Of a stretch of DNA of 64,000 nt, positions 45,701 to 52,862 are shown piece by piece. The stretch is from Solirubrum koreensis (GTDB lineage Bacteria; Bacteroidota; Bacteroidia; Cytophagales; Hymenobacteraceae). Position 1 is the stretch's first letter. Every line of letters begins with the position of its first letter. Position numbers and translations under genes: made by a program. The notes under the pieces are model-generated. The model did no database searches. It was not told the origin of the DNA and saw only the letters and a list, made by a program, of their open reading frames with translations. Where the stretch lies: NCBI RefSeq assembly GCF_039541855.1, contig NZ_BAABHA010000015.1:744001-808000 (forward strand), given 5' to 3'.

Positions 45701-46615
45701 CGACCAGTACGGCGTCACGTAGTCGAATACGCCATCGGGCCGGGCCGACCAGCCCATTTGCAACTGGGCGTCGGCCAGCAGGCGGAAACTGGCCTCGCTT
45801 TGCTGCAGGGCACGCTCGGCGGTGCGCTGCAGGGTTACGTCCTGCATGGCGCCAATCAGCCGCAGCGGTTCCCCGGCGGCGTTGCGCACAATGTAAGCGC
45901 AGTCGCGTACGTCGGCCCAGGAACCGTCGGCACGGCGCATTCTGTACTCGGCCCGCAGCGCCTCGGCGGTGCCGTATACGCACTCCTGAAAAAGCGAAAC
46001 GAGGCGCTCGGCGTCGTCGGGGTGCAGGCTGTCGCGCCAGAAATCGGGGCCGCCCACTCCATCGGCGGGGGTATAGCCGAACTGCTGATAAAACGCCTGA
46101 TTGTAGCGCACCTGGCCGGTAACTACGTCCATCTCCCACACCACGTCGTGGGTAGCGCGGGTCAGCAGCTGAAACGATTCGTGATTAAGGCTGCCTTGGT
46201 GCTCGGCCTGCAGGCGGCGGGTAACGTCTTCGGCCCGCACCAGCAGGTGCCGCAAGGTGCCGTCGGGGGCTAGCAAGGGCCGCACAGAGCCCTGCCAGTA
46301 GCGCACTTCGTAGCGGCCGTCGGGGCGCAGCACGTCGTAGCGTTGGGGCTCGATGGTATGCGGCCGCAGATGCTGCCGGGCGTGCTCCAGCCCGTGCAGC
46401 CAGGGCGCCATGCGCTGCCTCCCGCCGGGGTCGGGGTTGGGCGGAAAAGCATCGTATACCGAGCAACCGACGAGGCCTTGGGTAGCGCGGCCCATGGTAC
46501 GGACCAGTGCATCGTTAGCCGCCAGAATCACCAGCTCGGGACTGACCACCGCGTGCGGAGTAACCAGCGCTTGAAAGACCAATTCAAAATCGGCCGGGGG
46601 CAGCGAATCGGACAT
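42773..46615 (-). CDS. soluble multi-PAS hybrid-free sensor histidine kinase
   Basis: The 1280-residue protein has no membrane segment. About eight PAS/PAC units run from residue 10 to about 1040; typical starts are SFQLLTRATHDVVWEMD, SFRLLADAQLQMGWS, FLTEFIPQLVWSADE, EFRVMVEALPNIVYIV and EFRLLAESIPQLVWVAD. The kinase core has the H box YTASHDLKQPINN, N box NLLSNAIRYA, G1 QDNGLGID and G2 GSGMGLYLVQ. No receiver domain is present, so the partner regulator is elsewhere. It probably senses small ligands or redox state in the cytosol. ATG at 46615 is preferred over 46660. Confidence 0.92.
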   Translation of the reverse strand: MSDSLPPADFELVFQALVTPHAVVSPELVILAANDALVRTMGRATQGLVGCSVYDAFPPNPDPGGRQRMAPWLHGLEHARQHLRPHTIEPQRYDVLRPDGRYEVRYWQGSVRPLLAPDGTLRHLLVRAEDVTRRLQAEHQGSLNHESFQLLTRATHDVVWEMDVVTGQVRYNQAFYQQFGYTPADGVGGPDFWRDSLHPDDAERLVSLFQECVYGTAEALRAEYRMRRADGSWADVRDCAYIVRNAAGEPLRLIGAMQDVTLQRTAERALQQSEASFRLLADAQLQMGWSARPDGVFDYVTPYWSTYTGQPITDALHENWLATIHPDDLETVGQRWQQSLSTGAVFEADLRMRRHDGEYRWFSARGSALYDDSGTLLKWIGATTDVHDRRTRTEQQRQHDRRLLQQLDQLPLHLVVLQGPDHVVEYASSQARAFLTAESLGKPARDAQPSPGPALLARFGEVYRTGQTRYVNGVPALPLHADSSETRILNLSLQPLLDDEGRISGVIMAGLDVTDQLQNRRTAAAAMAETQRQQEQFHFLTEFIPQLVWSADETGRFDYFNQRWTTYTGYPSAATDVWAQVVHPDDWPNWQQRWAQSLNTGEYFSMEVRLLSRHGTYRWFLGQALPLRNAAGTITKWFGTGTDIDDSKHAQHQLVEKDRQLQQILGQVPAHLCTLLGPEHVCGFATPGLLDLFGGRLRVGWPIAETLTEVREQGLLTMFNRVFHTGFTALEEEYPLAVFDGPNRPARHFYFDLTIQALLDEQSHTQGLLFFAVDVTERVLTRQRNEALTEEVYRRDEEFRVMVEALPNIVYIVHPNGSTAYLSPQWYAYTGHTPSANPTESWADAVHPDDLRAITPLWQHAQTQRQPWSGEIRLRRHDGQWRWHLARTVPAFDADGQIVRWYGASVDHHEQRELQELLGRREAEFRLLAESIPQLVWVADAHARPTYFNQRWVEYTGFGLNEFREEADYRHIVHPHDLENCLQALQTARQAGEPSRVEYRLRERGSGNYRWFIGQSVPLRDAAGQVVQWFGTCTDIHEQKELTTTLAEQNTELRRINQDLDGFVYTASHDLKQPINNMAGIFQELTRSAQLHDPDTAQLTAMFERALHQIHGTIEDLTELVQVQKIRQQVAPETVHLQKLTTEVLVSLREQLTAAGALVELNFEAAPTVQFVRPNLQSVLFNLLSNAIRYASPQRPPRIRVWSESAPGQVALHVQDNGLGIDMERYGPQLFQMFRRFHPHIEGSGMGLYLVQRIVHGHGGQLEVQSRVGEGTTFSIKLRC

Positions 46616-46807
46616 CGGCGGGCAGGGGCCGGCGGAAGGTAACCGGCCGAACTCGATCAAATATAACCGCCCAGTCGAAGCGGCCGCTACCCGTTAAACG
46701 GAAAGGGCGAAAGCAGCTGAATTACCCTGAAAATCAGTTAAACAGTGGAGCTGTAACCCAACTCAACCCAGCGTCGTTAAAGGCAGATTGCCTTTTTTCG
46801 ATACCAC

Positions 46808-47203
46808 ATGGCTCTGCGCCTCCTGCACGAAGATTTCGCTCTGTCTATTTCTTACGATTACCTGAACGAGTGGCTGTACGCCGATTGGCAGCCGGATCAG
46901 GACCTGGCGTCGGTGCAGACCGGGTGCGAAAAGATGCTGGAGCTGCTCGTTTCGGAGCGGTGCCGCAAGGTGCTCAACGATAATCGGCGGGTGCAAACCA
47001 TTTGGTCGGAGGCGGCGGAGTGGGGCGGTACGGTGTGGTTTCCGGCCATGGCTGCCGGCGGGCTGGAGTATTTTGCCTGGGTGTACTCGCCCAACATCTA
47101 CAGCCGCCTCAGCACCGATCTTACCCTGCAGCACACGACTAAGCCCGTGGTTGTAACGTTCGATAACCTCGAAACGGCGTCGTCCTGGCTGCGGCAGATG
47201 TAG
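46808..47203 (+). CDS. small soluble protein, STAS-like, function unknown
   Basis: The 131-residue protein has alternating beta and alpha pattern (ALRLLHEDFALSISYD, LYADWQPDQDLASVQTGC, VWFPAMAAGGLEYFAWVYSP, PVVVTFDNLETASSWLRQM). The layout resembles SpoIIAA/STAS-like proteins found next to PAS kinases in Cytophagales, but no diagnostic residue is certain. It is divergent from the multi-PAS kinase, 192 bp away. Confidence 0.7.
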   Translation: MALRLLHEDFALSISYDYLNEWLYADWQPDQDLASVQTGCEKMLELLVSERCRKVLNDNRRVQTIWSEAAEWGGTVWFPAMAAGGLEYFAWVYSPNIYSRLSTDLTLQHTTKPVVVTFDNLETASSWLRQM

Positions 47204-47308
47204 CGAAACAAACGCGGCGCGCTGGCCGTGCAGCACGCCCGGTTAGGTAACCCGCTAGCCAATAAGCAGTATGCTATAGGATGTCGTTCATCTTAAAGCC
47301 TGTTGTTT

Positions 47309-47908
47309 ATGAAACAGTACGTAAGCGCTGCCCTGCTTTGGGCGGCTACTTTGTGGCTCGTGGGCTGTTCGCCCGCCGTCAACGTAGAGCAACGCGCCGG
47401 CATCGATTTTAGCCAGTACCGCACCTTTGCCATGGCCGATACGGAAGTGCAAACCAAGGGCACCCAGCGGCAGGTGCTAACCAGCCCCATTACCCAAGCC
47501 ACCATTCAGCAAGCCATTGAAAGCGAAATGGCCAAGCGCGGCATTACCCGCACCGACGGCCAGCCCGATTTTTTCGTTTCCACCCACTTGTATGTGGAAG
47601 ATGCCGAACGCGTGGTGGCCAATCCGCCGGGGCCGTCCCAGCTGGTGAACTACCCGTACTTGGTGCGCTACCGCGGCGTACTGATTCCTGTGAACTACAG
47701 CTACTGGTACACGCCTGCCTACACCAGCACCCGCACTGAAACCTACCAAGAGGGTACCATGGTGCTCGACATCATCGACGCCAAAACCAACAACCTGGTG
47801 TGGCGCGGCACCATTATCGATCCGCTAAACGACCCTGCCCGGCTGGGCAAACAGTTTGCCGAAGCGGCCCGCGACATCCTCGATAAATTTCCGGTTGAGA
47901 AGCAGTAG
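47309..47908 (+). CDS. DUF4136 lipoprotein
   Basis: The 199-residue envelope protein has a lipobox (LWLVGCSP) at residues about 15-22 and the DUF4136 pattern: DFSQYRTFAMAD near the start, AIESEMAKRGITRTDGQPDFFV in the middle, and GTMVLDIIDAKTNNLVWRG near the end. DUF4136 proteins are lipid-anchored and of unknown function. The TTG at 47303 is rejected in favour of ATG 47309. Confidence 0.9.
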   Translation: MKQYVSAALLWAATLWLVGCSPAVNVEQRAGIDFSQYRTFAMADTEVQTKGTQRQVLTSPITQATIQQAIESEMAKRGITRTDGQPDFFVSTHLYVEDAERVVANPPGPSQLVNYPYLVRYRGVLIPVNYSYWYTPAYTSTRTETYQEGTMVLDIIDAKTNNLVWRGTIIDPLNDPARLGKQFAEAARDILDKFPVEKQ

Positions 47909-48480
47909 CGCGTTCTGCCCGGCTTTGTAAACCTGGGCTGAAATTCTGTAAACAAGCTTTTTGGTGCTGTTACTGAGCTTCTCGAATAGGGGAGACAAGC
48001 ACCTGGCTCCCGCTGCAAACGGGGCGCTACGGGTAGTGCGCAGGAACGGCGGCCTACTTTCGGCAGTAGTACCAGCCGCGGGCCAAACGGCCGGCAAAGC
48101 GAGCGAAGCGCATGGGCATTCGGTTCGGTGGAGGGCAACCCTAGAGGTAATCAACGGATTTCATGTGAGGAAGGCAAACGCCGCGCCGCCGCATAGCGCG
48201 TAGCGTACGGGTTTGACGCTGCTCTAAATGCTGTTTTGCTTAGGGTATCTGTTTTCTTTGCCTTGCTGGTCAATAGGTTGTGGGCAAAGAAATTGGAATA
48301 CTTTTCTTCGGTCGGGCACTTATTATTTCCATCCGGAGTTTACTGCCCCGAAGGCCTTGGGGCCTTTAGTTTGAAATAGCGCAGAAAGCCGCAGTCCGTT
48401 GGGCAGCGGCTTTTTTCGTTTTATCCCCTCTCATTGCCCGGCAACGGCTTTCCGTTGCCCGTGGTAACCAATCCGGTAAC
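47909..48480. other. gene-free boundary region between backbone and prophage-like element
   Basis: About 570 bp without a credible coding frame; the left junction of the mobile element must lie here or just beside it. It is AT-richer from 48215 to 48330. It holds a small GCCCC/GGGGC hairpin at 48344-48363 and a terminator at 48384-48415. A short non-coding transcript ending there is possible but not shown. Confidence 0.5.
48384..48416 (+). terminator. plus-strand intrinsic terminator without an upstream gene
   Basis: GAAAGCCGC pairs with GCGGCTTT and is followed by TTTT. The nearest plus-strand gene ends 475 bp earlier. Confidence 0.65.
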
Positions 48481-49122
48481 CTACGCGGCCTGGGCGCTCG
48501 ATTCGCGGGGCACCCCGTTGGGCCACATGGCCCGCACGCTGGTGAAGCCTTTGATCTCGTTGCGCGGCAGCGCGTCCGTTCCGGGGGCGTCTACTTGGTT
48601 ACCGTCGGTCTTTCCCTGCAGGCGCAGTTCCGCCAGTTGGTTGTTCAACGATTCCACCAGCGTCATGAGCCGGTCGTTGTCTTTCTCCAGGCGGGCAATG
48701 AGGCGGGCGCTTTCCTGGGCCTGAATGCGCAGCGTCTGCTGGAGCTGGGCCACCGTGGCCCCGTGGCTGCGGGCGGGTTCGGCCCCGGCCACGTCCCGTT
48801 GCCCGAACAGCTCGGCCGGGTAGAGGCTTTCGAGTTCGGCCGGCGACACGGCGCGGGCGCTGAAGCCCGCTTTGGGTTCTTCCGCAACGGAGAGGTTGCG
48901 GCCGTCGCGTAGCATGTTGCCTTTGCCCAGCAGCAACCAATCGGGGTTGAGGTCGGGAAAGCCGCTAATGATCTTGGCGACGTTGCTCTGTTTGGGTTCG
49001 GTCCCCTGCTCCATCTGCGAGACGTTGCCCTGCGTTAGCTGGCACCGCTCGGCAAAGGCTTGCTGAGCCAACCCTTTGAACTCCCGAAACTGCTTCACGC
49101 GGGAAGCAAAGGTTGTGTCCAT
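48481..49122 (-). CDS. CI-like HTH repressor of the prophage element
   Basis: The 213-residue protein starts with an XRE/Cro-CI helix-turn-helix (FREFKGLAQQAFAERCQL, TQGNVSQMEQG, residues about 10-50), then a linker with NPDWLLLGKGNML typical of Bacteroidota phage repressors. A coiled coil (about 125-170, LQQTLRIQAQESARLIARL) probably mediates dimerisation instead of a LexA-type peptidase domain, which is absent. It is divergent from the early genes across a palindromic operator cluster, the expected immunity arrangement. Confidence 0.88.
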   Translation of the reverse strand: MDTTFASRVKQFREFKGLAQQAFAERCQLTQGNVSQMEQGTEPKQSNVAKIISGFPDLNPDWLLLGKGNMLRDGRNLSVAEEPKAGFSARAVSPAELESLYPAELFGQRDVAGAEPARSHGATVAQLQQTLRIQAQESARLIARLEKDNDRLMTLVESLNNQLAELRLQGKTDGNQVDAPGTDALPRNEIKGFTSVRAMWPNGVPRESSAQAA

Positions 49123-49138
49123 GGCTGTGTGGTGAAAA

Positions 49139-49253
49139 GGTTAAGCAAACTTTGTTTATTTAAGCAGAACTATTGTTATCTTTGAAGCGTAGTTTAAACG
49201 CTGCGGTGCTGCTTAACGCACCAAAACTACAAAAGTTCTGCTTAAATAAACAA
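49139..49253. promoter_or_regulatory. immunity operator cluster
   Basis: A 20-bp sequence (TTGTTTATTTAAGCAGAACT, 49152-49171) recurs as an exact inverted copy at 49234-49253. Its core TTAAGCA also occurs at 49141-49147 and, inverted, at 49209-49215. Four half-sites flank and overlap the early promoter between the divergent repressor and early genes. Confidence 0.8.
49151..49184 (+). promoter_or_regulatory. early rightward promoter
   Basis: TATCTTTG at 49177-49184 fits the Bacteroidota -7 box TAnnTTTG, with TTTG at 49151-49154 as a possible -33 box. It overlaps an operator half-site, so repressor binding would block it. Confidence 0.6.
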
Positions 49254-49275
49254 CACTCCTTTAAATCCACACCTC

Positions 49276-49503
49276 ATGGCGTACACAATGGAGCAAAAGG
49301 CGGTCTTTGAATACCGTCTGAAACAGGCCAAAAAGGGCCTCAAGAAGAAAGGCATTAAGTATTACGTGCCGGCGGCCATGGCTCTGGATGAAACCGTAGA
49401 TGCCCAGCAACTGCGCAACGTGATGAACGGCGGGGTCATGAACGAGAAGGCGCTGAACCTGATCGAACGGCTGGCCGGTACTGCGCAACTCCAAGCCGCA
49501 TGA
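49276..49503 (+). CDS. small early protein at the Cro position
   Basis: The 75-residue basic protein has no certain domain. Its C-terminal half (ALDETVDAQQLRNVMNGGVM, then EKALNLIERLAG) resembles short Bacteroidota phage DNA-binding proteins in which a modest helix-turn-helix is preceded by a Tyr-rich strand (KKKGIKYYVPAAMA). It is first in the early operon, facing the repressor, where a Cro-like or CII-like regulator is usual. Its stop overlaps the next start as ATGA. Confidence 0.7.
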   Translation: MAYTMEQKAVFEYRLKQAKKGLKKKGIKYYVPAAMALDETVDAQQLRNVMNGGVMNEKALNLIERLAGTAQLQAA

Positions 49504-49841
49504 TAGCCCAGCTAACCCCGTTCGAGCACCTGCAACGGCTGTGCTGGAACACCTCCATCTGGTTCGGTGAATGGTCTACTGCCTCGGTGGAACGGCGCCT
49601 GAAGATGTGCCGCGACATGACTTCCATGTACTTGGAGTTTAGGCAGCTGCACCGCGACCAAGCCGACCCGTGGGTATGGGAGGCTATCGACGGGCTGCAT
49701 CCTGAATTGGCCGGCGTCATTGCCGAGAGCCTGCCGCCGGCCGCACATCAACACCTGATGCAGTGGATGCACAACAACATTCAAAGCACCCGCACCGAAA
49801 CCGAACGCCTTCAACAGGAAATCCAAGACTTACCCTTTTAA
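49500..49841 (+). CDS. early protein of unknown function
   Basis: The 113-residue, mostly helical, Trp-rich protein (WNTSIWFGEWSTASVERRL, DPWVWEAIDG) has a charged C-terminal helix (STRTETERLQQEIQDL). No family is recognised. ATGA overlap with the preceding gene and a 2-bp gap to the next put it firmly in the early operon. Confidence 0.7.
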   Translation: MIAQLTPFEHLQRLCWNTSIWFGEWSTASVERRLKMCRDMTSMYLEFRQLHRDQADPWVWEAIDGLHPELAGVIAESLPPAAHQHLMQWMHNNIQSTRTETERLQQEIQDLPF

Positions 49842-49843
49842 CC

Positions 49844-50566
49844 ATGAAGACCAACGTAGTAATGCTTTCGCCGGACCGCGAGTTGTTCGGCATCAAAGTG
49901 CGTCAGGAATCGAAGACCGAACGCATGAGCCTGACCGATCTGCAATCAGCCTATGAGGTAGGCCGCACCCAGTACGGCTGGTCGGAGAAGCGGATCGACC
50001 ACGTGCTGAACCAGAAAGAGAATGCCGAACGCATCTATTACCTGCTCATCAGCCAAGATTTCATAAAAGTAGACTTTCATACATTTATGGAAACGGCTGA
50101 TAGCAAGGGCGTTGTCAAGGTGTTGAAAGGACTGGGTGTATACCAGACCAAAGGACGCGGCGGCAACAAAGCCACCTGGTGCGAGTCTTCTATTTGGATG
50201 CTGGTAGCTATGGAGCTGAACCCAATGCTTTACGCGAAGACGGTGCTGTGGCTGCGAGACCAGTTGTTGGTTAACCGCGTGGTGGCGGGCAATAACTACA
50301 AGATGTTTTCCGAGGCACTGAAGTCCATTGGTGTTTCCGACTTCAGCAAGTTTGCCCAGGCCTTGAACTGGGTCGTATTCGGCAGCCACCAGAACGGCAT
50401 GCGGAATCTGGCCACAGCAGAGCAACTTAAGCAGCTGGCAGACCTAGAAGATAAAATGGCTTTCTCCATTCGAATGGGCTTCATCCAATCGGAAGACAAT
50501 GCCCTAAATGCCTTGCGCAAGATGTGGTTCCAGCGGCCGGGCAACCCTTTCCAGTCGGCAGCCTAA
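49844..50566 (+). CDS. KilA-N-like phage protein, possible antirepressor
   Basis: The 240-residue protein's N-terminal half has the KilA-N/APSES-like layout: an opening strand pair (ELFGIKVRQESKTERMSLTD), a helix (LQSAYEVGRTQYGW), and the family-typical GGRGGNKATWCE-like stretch preceding a helix (SSIWMLVAMELNPMLYAKTV). KilA-N proteins bind DNA and often act as antirepressors or early regulators. The C-terminal part is helical and unassigned. Second copies of the AGAACT operator core lie just downstream. Confidence 0.72.
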   Translation: MKTNVVMLSPDRELFGIKVRQESKTERMSLTDLQSAYEVGRTQYGWSEKRIDHVLNQKENAERIYYLLISQDFIKVDFHTFMETADSKGVVKVLKGLGVYQTKGRGGNKATWCESSIWMLVAMELNPMLYAKTVLWLRDQLLVNRVVAGNNYKMFSEALKSIGVSDFSKFAQALNWVVFGSHQNGMRNLATAEQLKQLADLEDKMAFSIRMGFIQSEDNALNALRKMWFQRPGNPFQSAA

Positions 50567-50584
50567 ATTTTTTTGTCTGCTTTC

Positions 50585-50630
50585 AACAGAACTCTATTAA
50601 TAATACTTGCGTATTCAATAGAACTCTGTT
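50585..50630. promoter_or_regulatory. second operator-like inverted repeat
   Basis: AACAGAACTCTATT (50585-50598) and AATAGAACTCTGTT (50617-50630) are inverted with 12 of 14 matches and also share AGAACTCT directly. They share AGAACT with the main operator arms and flank the next promoter. Confidence 0.6.
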
Positions 50631-50637
50631 ACATTTG
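50607..50637 (+). promoter_or_regulatory. promoter of the methyltransferase gene
   Basis: TTGC at 50607-50610, 19 bp, then TACATTTG at 50630-50637, matching the Bacteroidota -33/-7 arrangement. It is about 50 bp before the start at 50687. Confidence 0.6.
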
Positions 50638-50664
50638 ATTCACCAACAGCAACACCCCCACACC

Positions 50665-50689
50665 CTCACCTCCTACACGTCCAGCCATG
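50665..50689 (+). repeat. leader repeat, copy 1
   Basis: A 25-bp sequence ending in the ATG of the methyltransferase gene is identical to 51468-51492, which ends in the ATG of the following gene. Confidence 0.85.
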
Positions 50690-51430
50690 AGCCAGATCCC
50701 ACCTGAAGTTTTAAGTATCCTCCGAGCCAGCACCATTACCGACTGCCGCCTTGTGCTTCCGGTTGGTGACTTGAGCCGTGATCTATATACCGCCGTCAAC
50801 AAGGTTATTGCCGCCGCCGGAGGCAAGTGGGACCGGAAGGCAAAGGCCCATGTGTTTCCCCGCGATCCGCGCCCGCAACTTGGCTTAGCGCTGGCAACCG
50901 GCAAGGTTGTCAGCACCAAGAAAGACACACAAGCCTTTTACACCCCGGCGGCTGTGGTGGCGAAAACGCTTGGCTACCTACCTGCTCTAAAGGGGATGGT
51001 GGTGCTGGAGCCGTCCGCTGGAGAGGGTGCCTTTGCCGATGCCATACGGGCCGAAGGGGCCGATGTGGTGTGTTGTGAAATAGACCCTGAGAGCGCTTCG
51101 GTATTGATCCGGAAAGGCCACACGGTAATTACCGGAGACTTTCTGGGGTGCAAAGTATCGCCTGCGGGCTACGATGCGATTGTGATGAACCCGCCCTTCG
51201 CGAAAGACCAAGATATGCAGCATGTGCTACATGCCTTCCGGTTTCTAAAGCCCGGCGGGGTGCTGCTGGCTATTACGGGCACGGGCTGGGAAAACGCCAG
51301 CAGCAAGCGCCGACAAGATTTCCAGGCCTTTGTAGCGGAGCACGGCGCCGTTGTGGAGCGCTTTCCCGCTGGCTCATTCAAGGAGAGCGGCACCCAAGTA
51401 AGCACGCTGCTTATCCGCCTGACTGCCTAA
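50687..51430 (+). CDS. phage DNA N6-adenine-type methyltransferase
   Basis: The 247-residue class I methyltransferase has SAM-binding motif VLEPSAGEGAFADA (about 107-120), an acidic end of strand two (CCEIDPES), GDFLG, and the catalytic motif NPPF in DAIVMNPPFAKDQ. The N-terminal about 85 residues precede the Rossmann fold (GGKWDRKAKAHVF), as in phage DUF4942-like enzymes. It probably methylates adenine in phage DNA, protecting it from host restriction or marking it for replication. No cognate endonuclease is adjacent. Confidence 0.88.
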   Translation: MSQIPPEVLSILRASTITDCRLVLPVGDLSRDLYTAVNKVIAAAGGKWDRKAKAHVFPRDPRPQLGLALATGKVVSTKKDTQAFYTPAAVVAKTLGYLPALKGMVVLEPSAGEGAFADAIRAEGADVVCCEIDPESASVLIRKGHTVITGDFLGCKVSPAGYDAIVMNPPFAKDQDMQHVLHAFRFLKPGGVLLAITGTGWENASSKRRQDFQAFVAEHGAVVERFPAGSFKESGTQVSTLLIRLTA

Positions 51431-51453
51431 CACCCCCAAACACACAGCGGCGC
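51427..51453 (+). repeat. post-stop repeat, copy 1
   Basis: Twenty-seven bp beginning CTAACACCCCCAAACACACA include the stop codon and recur exactly at 51717-51743. Confidence 0.85.
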
Positions 51454-51467
51454 GCCCGCTCTTTTTT

Positions 51468-51492
51468 CTCACCTCCTACACGTCCAGCCATG
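51468..51492 (+). repeat. leader repeat, copy 2
   Basis: Identical to 50665-50689; it ends with the start codon of the 76-residue gene. Confidence 0.85.
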
Positions 51493-51720
51493 CCACTTAC
51501 CGAATCTGAAATCGAAGCGCTGCGCCTGACGCGGACCGCCAACGAAGAGTACATCCTGCACTTGGATGACATGGCGGACCGCGAATCGGCCAAGGTCCGC
51601 GCTAAGGGAAGCGTAAGCCCCGACTTCTCACTCCCTAATGCCCTGCGTGGCGTGGTCGAGCACATGCGCGAAGTCAACGAAGACATTGACGAACTGCTGG
51701 AGCACTACGCAGACCGCTAA
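51490..51720 (+). CDS. small acidic helical phage protein
   Basis: The 76-residue protein is strongly helical (ESEIEALRLTRTANEEYILH, ALRGVVEHMREVNEDIDELL) and acidic. No family is recognised. It is flanked by copies of the leader and post-stop repeats, so it looks like an inserted cassette. A role as a small host-takeover or structural accessory protein is only a guess. Confidence 0.7.
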   Translation: MPLTESEIEALRLTRTANEEYILHLDDMADRESAKVRAKGSVSPDFSLPNALRGVVEHMREVNEDIDELLEHYADR

Positions 51721-51743
51721 CACCCCCAAACACACAGCGGCGC
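51717..51743 (+). repeat. post-stop repeat, copy 2
   Basis: Exact copy of 51427-51453, again spanning a stop codon. Confidence 0.85.
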
Positions 51744-51798
51744 CGGGCTCCTACACCCAGCGCCGCCCAATACAAATCACTTCAACCGCAAAGCTACC

Positions 51799-52053
51799 AT
51801 GATTCAGCAACACCACTACATCGAAACGCCTTCACCCCTCTACCTCAACACCAGCGAAGAGGCCGCCTGCCCCGTGGAAACGGAGGAAGTGCGCCGCCGC
51901 TTCTCTTGGAAAGCGCTGGTGCGCATGCCGTGGCACACCGTGGAAGCCCTGTTCTGGGGCGTGGCAGCCGAAGACGACAAGTACGTCCAAGAGGTGCCCG
52001 TGGTGCTGGAAGAGGTGCGCAAGGCCCGCAAAAACCCCATGCAAGTCGCCTAA
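51799..52053 (+). CDS. small phage protein of unknown function
   Basis: The 84-residue protein has no recognised domain; a Trp-rich centre (RRRFSWKALVRMPWHTVEAL) could be an amphipathic helix. Gap of 12 bp to the next gene. Confidence 0.65.
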   Translation: MIQQHHYIETPSPLYLNTSEEAACPVETEEVRRRFSWKALVRMPWHTVEALFWGVAAEDDKYVQEVPVVLEEVRKARKNPMQVA

Positions 52054-52065
52054 GCCCTTACCGCC

Positions 52066-52305
52066 ATGCAGACCCCCGATAGCTTCGCCGCCGCCCGCGC
52101 CTACCACGACGGCGTGACCGCCGCCCTCAAAGCCGTGGAAGCCAACCCCGACCGCGCCAAAAGCGTGCTGCTGGCCTTGGAAGTGGAAGCCCACACCGCC
52201 ATGTGGGACGCTTACAAAGTCGCTACGGCTGCCTTCGGGGGCCGCACGGAAGACCCGAAAGGCACCTACGCCGTGGCCTACGTGGCTCACCAACCCGAGT
52301 CGTGA
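52066..52305 (+). CDS. small alanine-rich phage protein
   Basis: The 79-residue helical protein (AAARAYHDGVTAALKAVEAN) has no recognised family. Its stop overlaps the next start as TGATG. Confidence 0.65.
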   Translation: MQTPDSFAAARAYHDGVTAALKAVEANPDRAKSVLLALEVEAHTAMWDAYKVATAAFGGRTEDPKGTYAVAYVAHQPES

Positions 52306-52496
52306 TGGAAAGCCCCGCCGAACACCAAGCCCGCGCCGCCTACCGGCAAGCGCAGGGCACGCCCTACGAACGCTGCGCCCTGCAGGCTTTGATCGACCAG
52401 CAGCAAGCCGAGCTGGAGCCCAGGCCCAAAGTGCCCACCGGCCGCTTCCAAGCCACCCTTTCGACCCTTCGCCACCAGTTCAAGCCCGCCGCCTAG
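52305..52496 (+). CDS. small phage protein
   Basis: The 63-residue, basic, helical protein (HQARAAYRQAQGTPYERCAL) is of unknown function. It starts within the preceding stop and is followed after 2 bp by the next ATG, so it is translated by coupling. Confidence 0.6.
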   Translation: MESPAEHQARAAYRQAQGTPYERCALQALIDQQQAELEPRPKVPTGRFQATLSTLRHQFKPAA

Positions 52497-52498
52497 CC

Positions 52499-52861
52499 AT
52501 GATGGACGCCGAAACCCTGCTGCGCCTCGCCACACTCTTGAACAACCGCGCGCTGGTCACGCAAGAGGAGTGCGAGAAGATGATGGCCGCCCTCGCCGGC
52601 TTCGACAACGCCCGTGCTGAACAAGCCATGGCCAAGATTGAAGCCGCCCCGCGCACCCAGGCCCAATACAAGGAGCTGACCGACCTGCTCAACCACCCGC
52701 TGATCGACCGGCACTTCAAGACGAGCTACTTCCTCTCCGCCGGCCGCATGACGCGCCGCCAATGCGTGGAAGCCATTCGCAAGACGCAGGAATTCATCGC
52801 CATTCGGGAGCAGATGCGCGACCCGAAAGAACTCTACCACAACCAACAGGACGCCGCATAA
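52499..52861 (+). CDS. phage protein of unknown function
   Basis: The 120-residue helical protein (LLRLATLLNNRALVTQEECE, AGRMTRRQCVEAIRKTQEFI) has two candidate starts three bases apart (ATGATG). One bp separates its stop from the methyltransferase-like gene. Confidence 0.68.
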   Translation: MMDAETLLRLATLLNNRALVTQEECEKMMAALAGFDNARAEQAMAKIEAAPRTQAQYKELTDLLNHPLIDRHFKTSYFLSAGRMTRRQCVEAIRKTQEFIAIREQMRDPKELYHNQQDAA

Positions 52862-52862
52862 C

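Noticed and set aside
42800..46500. Possible receiver or membrane domain in the PAS kinase
   Set aside because: No phospho-acceptor Asp block or hydrophobic segment of membrane length is present.
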